Of a DNA stretch of 40,802 nucleotides, positions 8,054 through 16,581 are shown one piece after another. The notes under the pieces were generated by a model. The model saw only the letters and a program-made list of their open reading frames with translations, did no database searches and was not told the DNA's origin. The stretch's first letter is position 1. Each line of letters starts with the position of its first letter. A program made the translations under genes and the position numbers. This DNA comes from Desulfocapsa sp. (lineage in GTDB: Bacteria > Desulfobacterota > Desulfobulbia > Desulfobulbales > Desulfocapsaceae), in assembly GCA_016765495.1 (NCBI GenBank), contig JAESPV010000003.1:13116-53917 (forward strand). The letters are read 5' to 3'.

Positions 8054-9157
8054 ATGGATCAGCAAAAGTTCGCAATTTTACAAAGTCAATTTGAAGCAAG
8101 TTGGGATGGCATTCTGGTTGTCGATCCCGACAATAAAATAATTCTCACCAATGATCGTTTCCATAGAATGTGGAGTATCGCACCCCATATTGCAGCACTT
8201 CGTGATGATGCAATTCAAATCAGAACAATTTTGGATCAATTGACAGATCCTGACACGTTTCTCGCACGTATTCAACACCTTAGACAATATCCTGAAGAGA
8301 CAAGTCTTGAGTTGATTTCTCTCAAAGATGGCCGCACCTTTGAGCGTTACTCGGCACCGCTTACTGATATGGACAACAAGTATTTGGGACGTATCTGGTA
8401 TTTTCGTGATATCACTCAGACAAAAGATATGGAAGAAGAAATGCTTAAACTGAAGAAGTTTGAATCGGTGAGTGTTCTGTCTGGTGGTATTGCCCATGAC
8501 TTTAATAATATTATGACAGCTGTCCTGGGTAATATCCAGTTATCACTCTTCCACCTGGACCAGGATAATAAAGCAGTCCCCCTTCTTCAAGAAGCAAGAA
8601 AAGCAGGTATGCAGGCTCAGGCTCTTACCAGGCAGCTCCTTACTCTATCCAGAAAGAATGCGCCGGTAAAGCAGGAAACAAGGTTGGATAGGATAATTAA
8701 GGATACCTGCAGCTTCTTGTTAGATACGTCAAATGTGCGGTGCAAACTGAGCATGGATGAAAAACTTTCCCCTGTCGACTGCGACGGCAAGCAGATCACT
8801 GAAGTTATCCAACATCTGCTCACCAATGCCAGTCAGGCAATGAAGTATAGTGGAACCATTACTGTCATTGCTGAAAATGTTTCCCACCAGGGGAGCAGCA
8901 AGCTTCCGCAGGGTGACTTTGTCTCTGTTTCTATCAGCGATCACGGTTGTGGGATACCGGCGAAAAATCTGGATAGAATATTTGATCCTTATTTTACCAC
9001 TAAAACCCTTGGTGCAGATCAGGGTACCGGCCTTGGACTGGCAGTTGTTCATTCAATTGTCAATAAACATGGAGGATCTATAGAGGTGGAGTCACAGGAG
9101 GGAGAAGGGACAACATTCAAAGTTCTGTTACCTGCTGGAAAAGTTCTGTCACCTTAG
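8054..9157 (+). CDS. PAS-domain sensor histidine kinase (cytoplasmic)
   Basis: The chosen ATG at 8054 has a GGGGG ribosome site 5 bp upstream; an in-frame GTG at 7982 would add 24 unlikely residues. The 367-aa product has a PAS sensor domain (about residues 8-122, ending in GRIWYFRDITQTKD) and a HisKA dimerisation helix with the phosphorylatable H148 in GGIAHDFNNIMTAVLGN. The ATPase domain has an N box (HLLTNASQAM), G1 (ISDHGCGIP), F box (FDPYFTTK) and G2 (GTGLGLAVVHS). The AHDFNN form is typical of NtrB-like and hybrid kinases, but no receiver domain is fused and no response-regulator gene is adjacent, so it is an orphan. No membrane segment is seen, so the signal is probably intracellular. 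Its stop overlaps the convergent glycerophosphodiesterase stop. Confidence 0.9.
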   Translation: MDQQKFAILQSQFEASWDGILVVDPDNKIILTNDRFHRMWSIAPHIAALRDDAIQIRTILDQLTDPDTFLARIQHLRQYPEETSLELISLKDGRTFERYSAPLTDMDNKYLGRIWYFRDITQTKDMEEEMLKLKKFESVSVLSGGIAHDFNNIMTAVLGNIQLSLFHLDQDNKAVPLLQEARKAGMQAQALTRQLLTLSRKNAPVKQETRLDRIIKDTCSFLLDTSNVRCKLSMDEKLSPVDCDGKQITEVIQHLLTNASQAMKYSGTITVIAENVSHQGSSKLPQGDFVSVSISDHGCGIPAKNLDRIFDPYFTTKTLGADQGTGLGLAVVHSIVNKHGGSIEVESQEGEGTTFKVLLPAGKVLSP

Positions 9158-9990
9158 CTTGGTGATAAAGTCAATCGTTGAGGCCAGTCTGTTATCACTC
9201 CTGCTCCCAGGTGAAGAATTTCCTGCGCTCGTTCCATACTGTTAACTGTCCAGCTATTTACCCTGAAACCGGAATGCTGTAATTGAACAATCAACTCATT
9301 ATCACAAATATCTATGTTCGGGTGATATGCAATGGCAGAAAAACTCTTCAGATATTCGATAAGGTCAGGGGGATGCTGCTCTTCTGTAAGAACCGCCAGA
9401 CTAATGCCTTTACTTAATACTCTAGCTCGATGTAAATATTCATGCCTGAAAGAAGAGAGGAGAACATATTCCATGGTACCGGTCTCGTAAAGCATATCCA
9501 TGACCTTATCCACGACTAAGATATCACCGGGAGGAGTGTTGAGATCCTTAATCTCCAGGTTAACCGGAAAAGAGTGCGTTTTGGTGAAGTTAAGGATTTC
9601 CGGAAGCAACGGGATCCGCTGCTTCTGAATTACCTTACTTTCCTCGCCACCAACTTCACCATTGGCAATAGTGCCAAAAGGATCAGTGGTCAAGAACCAG
9701 GAACCAGTATCAAGTTCATCTAATTCTTGTAACGTAAACTGATCAACATGGTGGGTTATTCGATTTTGGAAGGCTTTGTGTGTGCTGATATTCGTGGTAC
9801 GTGCCAGAGTAGTGTCATGGAAGATGACCAGCTCGCCGTCTTTGCTCATCTGAACGTCAGTTTCCCAAGAGTGTGCCCCGCACTCCTTCGCCATTTTCAT
9901 GGCTAACAGTGTGTTCTCCGGGGCAATCGAGCGTGCACCACGATGGGCGATAATCAGGCCCATTTTTTTGGGGAAATGATCAAAAAACAT
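9154..9990 (-). CDS. Glycerophosphodiester phosphodiesterase
   Basis: This 278-aa TIM-barrel enzyme of the GDPD/UgpQ family hydrolyses glycerophosphodiesters to glycerol-3-phosphate and an alcohol. Visible catalytic residues are H16-R17 (AHRGAR), PENT (24-27), E43 and D45 (WETDVQ), and the general acid H58-D59 (FHDT). The C-terminal NSWTVN and GVITDWP segments complete the family pattern. No signal peptide is present, so it is cytoplasmic. It lies 23 bp after the potC-like permease gene in the same direction and could be the last gene of that operon, which raises the question of what the importer carries. The start is uncertain: neither ATG 9990 nor the next ATG at 9963 has a good ribosome site. 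Confidence 0.92.
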   Translation of the reverse strand: MFFDHFPKKMGLIIAHRGARSIAPENTLLAMKMAKECGAHSWETDVQMSKDGELVIFHDTTLARTTNISTHKAFQNRITHHVDQFTLQELDELDTGSWFLTTDPFGTIANGEVGGEESKVIQKQRIPLLPEILNFTKTHSFPVNLEIKDLNTPPGDILVVDKVMDMLYETGTMEYVLLSSFRHEYLHRARVLSKGISLAVLTEEQHPPDLIEYLKSFSAIAYHPNIDICDNELIVQLQHSGFRVNSWTVNSMERAQEILHLGAGVITDWPQRLTLSPS

Positions 9991-10013
9991 TTTGTTTTTT
10001 GTTTCTTATTGTA

Positions 10014-10868
10014 TCAGATGTTTTTGCGATTCATAACGTAACTGATCATAGCAGCAAAAGTAATAAAGGCAACAATCATAAACGATACTGCATTGAGCAC
10101 CGGTGTGGAACTGAATTTAATCCGAGAATAGAGATCAACGGGTAAGGTTGGATCTGAGCCAACCAGAAAAATAGTGGTATTAAAGTTTGAAAAACTAATC
10201 AGAAATGCCACCACAAAAGCTCCAATAATAGCAGGTTTCAGAAACGGAATAGTTATAAGCCAGATAACTTCAAGTCTTGTTGCTCGAAGACTCAGTGCTG
10301 CCTCTTCAAGTACCCTGTCAAATTTTTTCAGGCGGGCACCAACCAGCAGCATTACATAGGTTGCACCAAATGAAAATTGGCCTATAACAACCAGCCAGAA
10401 ACTGGGTCCAAGAAACTCAAAACTAAGACCAAATTTTTCTTCCATAAACATGCCGGCATAGGTCGAACTCAGCAGGATTGAAATGCCCAAAACCACACCG
10501 GGAATAACCAATGGGGCGAGTGCCAGAAAGTAAAGTAATCCTTTCAGTCTGAACTGTTCCTCTTCAAATAACAGGGCAGCAATTGTTCCAACTATTGTGG
10601 AGAACAATGCCACAAAAAAGCCGGTTTTCAGGCTTGTCCAGACACTCAACATCAAATCTTCATCTTTAAACAGCCCGATCCGTTCTTCTGTGTTAGCAAA
10701 GAACCAGTCCAGGGAAAAACCATTCCAGGGCAATGATATAAAATTCGAGTCATTAAATGCCAGTACACAAATTGTGATCAGAGGCATTATCAGAAAAATA
10801 TAGAATAACGTGATATATAAACGATAGCCGGTTTTATACAGTGGTGAGCACGGTAATGTACGTATCAT
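10014..10868 (-). CDS. potC: Spermidine/putrescine-type ABC permease (PotC family)
   Basis: This 284-aa inner-membrane permease has about six hydrophobic segments. The EAA loop lies near residues 190-215 (LEEAALSLRATRLEVIWLITIPFLKPAIIG). The order of segments and the PWNGFSLDWF start region are typical of PotC, the second polyamine permease. Its ATG overlaps the stop of the potB-like gene (ATGA), showing translational coupling. It pairs with that protein to form the channel driven by the PotA-like ATPase. Confidence 0.87.
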   Translation of the reverse strand: MIRTLPCSPLYKTGYRLYITLFYIFLIMPLITICVLAFNDSNFISLPWNGFSLDWFFANTEERIGLFKDEDLMLSVWTSLKTGFFVALFSTIVGTIAALLFEEEQFRLKGLLYFLALAPLVIPGVVLGISILLSSTYAGMFMEEKFGLSFEFLGPSFWLVVIGQFSFGATYVMLLVGARLKKFDRVLEEAALSLRATRLEVIWLITIPFLKPAIIGAFVVAFLISFSNFNTTIFLVGSDPTLPVDLYSRIKFSSTPVLNAVSFMIVAFITFAAMISYVMNRKNI

Positions 10869-11719
10869 GATCCAACCTTCTCAAGTTTTTGTCCAGTTAA
10901 TCTGAGTGCTACCCAGATAATGGCTGAAGATAACAGTAAAAGCAGGAATCCAAATGCAGCCCCTTCATTCCAGTTAAAGGTAGCCAGGAACTTATTATAT
11001 ATCTGTTCGGTGAACCATAGCGAACTTTTACCGCCCAGAATATTTGGAGCAACATAGTCACCGATCACCAGCATAAAGACAATAATCCCACCCGATGCAA
11101 TGCCGGGCGTTGTATATGGGATAACAATCTGACGAAAGATGGTCCACTTTGTAGCGCCTAAATCACTTGCAGCCTCAATAAGGCTGTCATCCAGACTTTC
11201 CAATGCTGACATCATGGGAATAATCATAAAAAGCATCGACATATACAGTAAACCGATGGTCATACTGAAATTTGTATACAACATCACAATGGGTGAGTCT
11301 ATCAGCCCAATTTGTATGAGGAAATTGTTTATCACGCCGTTGTCACTGAGTAAAATCATCCAGCCATAAATGGTTACCAGCTCACCGATCCATATTGGAA
11401 TGAGAAGCAGTAATACCATAAAGCTACTATATTTTTTTGCTACAACCTTAGTCAGATAAAATGCGACGGGAAAGGTAACAACAAAGGCCAGGAAAGTGAC
11501 TCCAATGGAATAGAGTGCTGTTTTTACAAAGGTGAGCCAATAAATCTTATCTTCAAAAAATGACAAATAGTTGTTCAAGGAAAAAACCATCAAGCCATTA
11601 TCATTTTCATAGCGAAATGATCTGAAAAACATATCAAGATGGGGAATAACAATTAACATTACCAACCATAAAAAGACTGGTACCATTAAGAAATAAAACG
11701 TGGCGCTTCTGTTTTTCAT
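10865..11719 (-). CDS. potB: Spermidine/putrescine-type ABC permease (PotB family)
   Basis: This 284-aa permease starts 4 bp after the potA-like stop and overlaps potC by 4 bp. It has the N-terminal helix, a periplasmic loop with SLNNYLSFFED typical of PotB-type permeases, and an EAA loop (IEAASDLGATKWTIFRQIVIPYTTPGI). It forms the polyamine-type channel with the PotC-like protein. Confidence 0.87.
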   Translation of the reverse strand: MKNRSATFYFLMVPVFLWLVMLIVIPHLDMFFRSFRYENDNGLMVFSLNNYLSFFEDKIYWLTFVKTALYSIGVTFLAFVVTFPVAFYLTKVVAKKYSSFMVLLLLIPIWIGELVTIYGWMILLSDNGVINNFLIQIGLIDSPIVMLYTNFSMTIGLLYMSMLFMIIPMMSALESLDDSLIEAASDLGATKWTIFRQIVIPYTTPGIASGGIIVFMLVIGDYVAPNILGGKSSLWFTEQIYNKFLATFNWNEGAAFGFLLLLLSSAIIWVALRLTGQKLEKVGS

Positions 11720-11723
11720 GTCA

Positions 11724-12785
11724 CTAGTCTCGGTAGCATTTTAAATCATCAAAATGAATACCTGCCAGTATATCATCGCCTTCTTGTAAACCTTCAAACT
11801 CAGCATTTTGAGGTAATGAAATCAGGACCTCGTCACTGCTTTCCTTGATGAGTGCCGATATCTTGGTATTGGAGCCATCAAATAAAATAGCCTTGATTTT
11901 CATTTTTATCCGTTCAATATCAGAAAGTCCCTCTGAAGGGTTCAGGATAATTGCTTCCGGTCGCATAAAGAGTTTTTTGGGTTGAAAATCGAGTGCTGGC
12001 TTGGTTATTTTACAGCCATTTCTGGTTATGAGTTGGCCATCGGAATAGGCAACAACATCAAATTCATTACTTTCGCCGACAAACCCAGCGACAAAGGATG
12101 TAGCGGGGTTCTTGTACAAATTTTTGGGGGTATCAAGCTGTTCAAAGCAGCCCTCATTCATCACCGCTACTTTATCACTCATAACAAGTGCCTCCGACTG
12201 GTCATGGGTAATATAAATAAACGTTGTGCCAATCTCTTTTTGCAGCACTTTTAGCTCAATTTTCATGTGCTCACGAAGTTTTCTGTCCAGTGCACCAAGA
12301 GGTTCATCCAGTAGAAGGATGGATGGTCTTAAAACCAGGGATCGGGCGATTGCCACCCGCTGTCGCTGTCCACCTGAAAGGTCATCCACATGTTTCTTTT
12401 CAAACCCTAGTAAACCAACACGTTCGAGCATTTCTGCAACCCGCCTTTGGACGTCAGCTTTAGGAAGTTTCTGTCTCTGCAGTCCAAAGGCCACGTTTTT
12501 CTCCACATTCATCATGGGGAAAAGTGCAAGATTTTGAAAGACAATATTGACAGCCCTTGTTTCGGGAGGGATTCCTTTCATAGATTCACCACGAATAAGA
12601 AGTTCTCCTTCTGTTTCTTTTTCGAAACCGGCAATCATTCGTAAGAGGGTTGTTTTTCCACATCCAGACCCACCTAAAATTGAGAAAAATCCGCCATCTT
12701 CCACATCAAAACTGACGGAGTCCACCGCCGTGAAATCACCAAATCTTTTGGTGATGTTTTTAATTTCTAGAACATTATTACTCAT
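11724..12785 (-). CDS. potA: Spermidine/putrescine-type ABC ATPase (PotA family)
   Basis: This 353-aa ABC ATPase has Walker A GGSGCGKTT (38-46), Q-loop Q84, the signature LSGGQ (136-140), Walker B LLLDE (157-161) and the switch histidine H194. A C-terminal TOBE-type domain of about 110 residues follows, as in PotA and MalK-like importers, where it regulates transport. It is separated from the upstream potD-like gene by 171 bp containing a long inverted repeat, and is followed closely by potB and potC. The gene order D-A-B-C differs from the E. coli A-B-C-D order. Confidence 0.9.
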   Translation of the reverse strand: MSNNVLEIKNITKRFGDFTAVDSVSFDVEDGGFFSILGGSGCGKTTLLRMIAGFEKETEGELLIRGESMKGIPPETRAVNIVFQNLALFPMMNVEKNVAFGLQRQKLPKADVQRRVAEMLERVGLLGFEKKHVDDLSGGQRQRVAIARSLVLRPSILLLDEPLGALDRKLREHMKIELKVLQKEIGTTFIYITHDQSEALVMSDKVAVMNEGCFEQLDTPKNLYKNPATSFVAGFVGESNEFDVVAYSDGQLITRNGCKITKPALDFQPKKLFMRPEAIILNPSEGLSDIERIKMKIKAILFDGSNTKISALIKESSDEVLISLPQNAEFEGLQEGDDILAGIHFDDLKCYRD

Positions 12786-12868
12786 GCGAATCCCCGGAGG
12801 TTGTCGGTTATTTTAAAAAGAGATCTTGAAGAATTGCCTGAAAAGGGCACAGCGAAGTGTGTTTTTTT

Positions 12869-12945
12869 ACAGTTCCCCATCTTCACTGGATTTTGGCCCG
12901 AAAGGCTATGTGATAGAGATTAAACGAGCAACTATGGGGAACTGT
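12869..12945. repeat. Long-armed inverted repeat between potD and potA
   Basis: Twelve-base arms at 12869-12880 (ACAGTTCCCCAT) and 12934-12945 (ATGGGGAACTGT) are perfect reverse complements separated by 53 bp. Within a minus-strand transcript this would fold as a strong stem just after the binding-protein gene. On that strand it is followed by an A-tract and not a U-tract, so it is not a classic terminator. It may stabilise the potD message, as intergenic stems after binding-protein genes often do, or be a small mobile repeat. Confidence 0.6.
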
Positions 12946-12956
12946 GGAAAGATTAC

Positions 12957-14018
12957 TTATTTTGCAGCTTTAATTCGGTCTAAAACCTTGGACTCAATGG
13001 TCTCAAAACCATCTGGGACAGGGGGGTGCCATTTGATATTGTCAATATCTGCCTTTGTAAAGGAGCGGTTAAAGTTTGCTTTAGTTTCTTTATTGTAGAA
13101 GTTGATTGCACCGGATGAAGCAGTGCCATACCCTTCTTTATTGGTAAAGTAAGCGGCATTTTCAGGTTCAAGCATGAAATTGATCCATTTGTAGGCAGCA
13201 TCAAGATTTTTGGATTTAGCTGGAATGGCAAATGTATCAATCCATCCTAATGCACCACTTTTGGGAGCGATGAAGTCGATATCAGGATTTGTTTTATGCA
13301 GGCTCCAACCTTTCCCATCCCAACCGGAAATAACGTTGGCATCACCACTTTTAATAATTGCTACCTGAGTATCACCACTGGTCCAATAATTTTTAACCAG
13401 TTTTTTTCCATCGATGAGAGTCGTCTCAACTCGTTTCATCAGCTCTCTATATGCTGCGATATCATTGTATAATGCGAATGGATTTTCACCCATACCAAAT
13501 GCAGTTGCAATTAAGAGTGGTCTTTTTAATCTGTAAGAAATTTTTCCTTCATATTTTGGATTCCAGAGATCAGACCAGTCACTGGCTTCCGGAGCCAGTT
13601 TTTTGTTTACGATTAAACCGGTGGTGCCGTAGCAATGTGGTACTGCGTAGGATTTACCATCAACAGCGGTATTCTTCTTAACAGCATCGACCATTGATGT
13701 AGTCAGCTGAGCGGTATTTACTCTGCTGAAATCAATTGGCTGGTAAACGGGGTATTTTGCCTGAACAAAAGAGATTCTATCCTGGCTGGGTTGTGCTAAA
13801 TCAAAGCCTCCGCCACGTGTTGCTCTCAGCTTGGCAATCATTTCTTCATTGTTGGAGTAGGTGATTTTTACATCGATACCTGTTTGGGCTTCAAAGTCTT
13901 TTACCAATTTAGCTGGAGCATATCCTTTCCATGTTAACAGTCTTAATGTGTCCTTTGCCATGGCTCCGGTGGAAATAAGCGATAATGCCATTGCACCGAC
14001 CAATACCAATTTCTTCAT
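12957..14018 (-). CDS. potD: Spermidine/putrescine-type periplasmic binding protein (PotD/PotF family)
   Basis: This 353-aa protein has a Sec signal peptide ending near AMAKD (residue 22). The mature sequence begins with LRLLTWKGYAPAKLVKDFEAQTGIDV and continues with SNNEEMIAKLRA and GGFDLAQPSQD, the polyamine-binding pattern. WTSGDTQVAIIKSGDANVISGWDG and a C-terminal WINFMLEPENAAY segment, common in this family, follow. It is the first gene of the importer operon, probably the most highly expressed, with a stem-loop after it. Polyamine specificity is the family default; related receptors bind other cations or phospho-compounds, and a glycerophosphodiesterase follows the operon, so the ligand needs testing. 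Confidence 0.87.
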   Translation of the reverse strand: MKKLVLVGAMALSLISTGAMAKDTLRLLTWKGYAPAKLVKDFEAQTGIDVKITYSNNEEMIAKLRATRGGGFDLAQPSQDRISFVQAKYPVYQPIDFSRVNTAQLTTSMVDAVKKNTAVDGKSYAVPHCYGTTGLIVNKKLAPEASDWSDLWNPKYEGKISYRLKRPLLIATAFGMGENPFALYNDIAAYRELMKRVETTLIDGKKLVKNYWTSGDTQVAIIKSGDANVISGWDGKGWSLHKTNPDIDFIAPKSGALGWIDTFAIPAKSKNLDAAYKWINFMLEPENAAYFTNKEGYGTASSGAINFYNKETKANFNRSFTKADIDNIKWHPPVPDGFETIESKVLDRIKAAK

Positions 14019-14246
14019 GATTCAATTTCCTTTTTTCAGATTGATGGGACGTGTATTTAAAACTCACGTTGTCTCTACAGTTGACTTACTCTAGATTTGC
14101 CATCACTCTAGGAGATGCACATTTATAATATGTTACAAAAGGATTAATAATTGGTTAGAAGGAGTCTTGCATCTGTTCGCGGGAACTGCGTGGTATTCAT
14201 TTCTAAGCATGTGCTTATCGTTCTTTATTACCTTTCCGGGCGCAGG

Positions 14247-14729
14247 CTATACCCCAATTGCAAATTCCGGCTCATAGCCAACGGTGAATTGAACCGAGCA
14301 ATCATTACGAATGCTTAAAAAATTCTTATTGTTTTTGGTGCCGGGACAAACAGGGGTGGCACAGGATTGAAAACCAAATTTCGTGTAAAATTCCGGTTTC
14401 CCTGAAACATACAGAGTGCTTCTCTGGATGATACTCTGCCGTAAAGCAAAGTTGACCAACTCAGAACCTATGCCCTGATGTTGAAACTCCGGTTTTACAG
14501 CCAAAGGTGCCAGGTGCAATCCACATACCTCTGCACCATTGTAAGCATTGGAAAAAGCAATATAGGCCACAACCTTGTTGGTGTGAATACATACCCAGTC
14601 ATATATGGTCTTGTTATTTTTATGAAGATTTCTTACTAACTGTTCTTCATAGTGACTTCCGGGAAATGCCTGCTTCAACAAAGCAGAAGCTTTGTCGTGC
14701 GCATCTGGTGTAAGTTTACGTATTTTCAT
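14247..14729 (-). CDS. GNAT family N-acetyltransferase
   Basis: This 160-aa GCN5-related acetyltransferase has the acetyl-CoA pyrophosphate loop QHQGIGSELV in the middle, preceded by the beta4 strand LAPLAVKPEF. The C-terminal half includes YVSGKPEFYTKFGFQSC, a typical GNAT end (EFYxKFGF). The pattern is like the YhbS subgroup of small N-acetyltransferases. It stands alone between the polyamine importer and a divergent SH3-domain gene. The substrate is unknown. Confidence 0.85.
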   Translation of the reverse strand: MKIRKLTPDAHDKASALLKQAFPGSHYEEQLVRNLHKNNKTIYDWVCIHTNKVVAYIAFSNAYNGAEVCGLHLAPLAVKPEFQHQGIGSELVNFALRQSIIQRSTLYVSGKPEFYTKFGFQSCATPVCPGTKNNKNFLSIRNDCSVQFTVGYEPEFAIGV

Positions 14730-14916
14730 CGAAAATCGTTTGGAAAGAATTGATCTGATTTCTCTAATTGTGTCATTGTGCTTTATAAGGTACTATGAAA
14801 AGCCATTGACTTCAAACTTGTTGTTTTGTACTAAAGAGTATGTATGCATTTTGTTTCTTTATACATTGCACGAAATTCTACTCATAGAAAATGTCAGGCT
14901 CAGGAGATCCAGTGCC

Positions 14917-15603
14917 ATGCCTTTTAAACAAAAACAAAACTCCACAGGGATTTTATTCAAAATTCTTATGGTTGTCATTCTTCTATTTTCGGCATCAGCC
15001 GCACTTGCCCAAACCCGTTATATAAAACCCAGCTCAGAAATTGTTGTCAGACGAGGGCAGGGAAATGAATTTAAAATTATAGCAATGGTAAAAGATGGAG
15101 TGGCAGTTGAATTCCTTGAGGCAAGTAAGACCCATGCAAAGATACGTCTTGCCAATGGCAAAGAAGGATGGATACTCAAGAGATTCCTCAGCGATGGGCC
15201 ACCCCTTGAGGCAATCGTTGCTTCTTTGCGCACTGAAAATGAGAGAGTCGTACAAAAAGAAATTGATGCCACTTTAAAATTCGACGCAGTGAGTGCAACC
15301 CTCACCCAAACTGAGCAGGAACTGGATGCAACTTTGAGAGAAAGAGACCAGTTGAAAGCAGATTACCTTACGTTACAAGAAGATACCGCAAATACAATAC
15401 AGATGAAAAATGATTTGGAAAAGAGCATTAAGAATAACGAAATACTCTCTCAAAAATTAGCCGCTCTACAACAGGAAAAGAATAGTCTCGAAGATGACAA
15501 TTCTTTTAAGTGGTTCCTCGCTGGAGGTGGTGTGCTTGTCTTTGGAATGCTTATCGGGAGTATATTTACCAAGTCAAATAAAAGAAGGCCTTCACTCTTA
15601 TAG
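14917..15603 (+). CDS. TIGR04211-like SH3 domain / coiled-coil membrane protein
   Basis: The chosen ATG at 14917 follows an AGGAG site; the open frame extends 75 codons further upstream but without a ribosome site. The 228-aa product has a signal sequence or anchor ending near SAALAQ (residue 31). A bacterial SH3 domain covers about residues 33-95 (RYIKPSSEIVVRRGQGNEFKI to GKEGWILKRFL), then a long coiled coil (about 105-190), one C-terminal transmembrane helix (FKWFLAGGGVLVFGMLIGSIF) and a basic tail. This matches the TIGR04211/YgiM type of periplasmic SH3 protein, often thought to act at the cell wall. Confidence 0.85.
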   Translation: MPFKQKQNSTGILFKILMVVILLFSASAALAQTRYIKPSSEIVVRRGQGNEFKIIAMVKDGVAVEFLEASKTHAKIRLANGKEGWILKRFLSDGPPLEAIVASLRTENERVVQKEIDATLKFDAVSATLTQTEQELDATLRERDQLKADYLTLQEDTANTIQMKNDLEKSIKNNEILSQKLAALQQEKNSLEDDNSFKWFLAGGGVLVFGMLIGSIFTKSNKRRPSLL

Positions 15604-15708
15604 AACCTGATACTAACCTGAGCCAGTCAGGGGAGAACGTACTGCTAAAAACCCTATATCTTATAAGAAAGGTAATGAAGTCTTCGTCGGAGATCCATTC
15701 ATATTTGG

Positions 15709-16539
15709 ATGCGGCTTGTTCCCAGGAAGATGATTAGAGGCTTTTTGATAGGCTGGCATTATATGGTTATTAACGAGAATAAAGTCTATTTTTATCGTGC
15801 CTGGGCACGGTTAATTTTCACATATCTGGCTGCTTTTTTTCTGAGTTTTTCAGGGGGAGTGTTTCTTACACAAATTGTTGGGCTTGCGCCGGAAACACTA
15901 TTTGCATTATCCACCAAGCGCATTTCCTATGTACTACCTGTCTTTCAAGTGGGTACGGGAATTGGACTTGACCTTGGGATCTTACTGTTTGCATGGAATA
16001 GTTTGGTGTCTCTCTTTACTGTTTCATTTCTTTATACCTCCTCATTCTTCAATCCCCTTAATGTCGGATTGTTCCCGCAAGCGATACGAAAGGCATTGTG
16101 TGGCAAAAACAGAATGAAACTGCTTTGTTTTTTGCCGGGGTGCATGAGGATTGAAGAAGAATCACTGCGCAGGTTGTATGTGTGGTTAATGGTACCTTGG
16201 CTGGGAATGCTTCTACTTGGTTTCGAAAGCGGCTTGATTGTTTCAACATCGACTTACGCATTTGGATCATACGGTGTTGGTTTTATTTCTTTGCTGCCAC
16301 ATGGCATCGTGGAAATACCCACTATTGCTTTTGCTGGGGCAGTGACTTTTGCAGCACATCTGAAAATCAAGGAAAAAGCCACAGAACATACTGTAGATGA
16401 AATTTTTGAAGTTGTAGATGCTTTCAAGAATGAAGTGCCATTGAAAAAAATTATACTGCTTGTGCTATTCTGTCTGTTTGTTGCCGGGTTGATCGAAGCC
16501 CATATAACAACAAAAATTTTAGATATGTTGCTCGGATGA
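15709..16539 (+). CDS. SpoIIM-like (DUF95) integral membrane protein
   Basis: This 276-aa polytopic membrane protein has about five or six hydrophobic segments. The segment LLPHGIVEIPTIAFAGAVTF near residues 197-216 is the hallmark of the SpoIIM/DUF95 family (LPHGxxExPAxxxAG). In spore formers SpoIIM helps engulfment; homologues are common in non-sporulating bacteria, where the role is unknown. The hydrophilic loop between helices contains KEEALCGKNR-like basic residues. The start is uncertain: ATG 15709 has only a distant GGAG, and an ATG seven codons later has a ribosome site that is too close. It converges on the aldo/keto reductase gene. Confidence 0.75.
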   Translation: MRLVPRKMIRGFLIGWHYMVINENKVYFYRAWARLIFTYLAAFFLSFSGGVFLTQIVGLAPETLFALSTKRISYVLPVFQVGTGIGLDLGILLFAWNSLVSLFTVSFLYTSSFFNPLNVGLFPQAIRKALCGKNRMKLLCFLPGCMRIEEESLRRLYVWLMVPWLGMLLLGFESGLIVSTSTYAFGSYGVGFISLLPHGIVEIPTIAFAGAVTFAAHLKIKEKATEHTVDEIFEVVDAFKNEVPLKKIILLVLFCLFVAGLIEAHITTKILDMLLG

Positions 16540-16581
16540 TTTGCTCAACATTATTCAGCATCGTTTCATTTCCTTCGGAAA

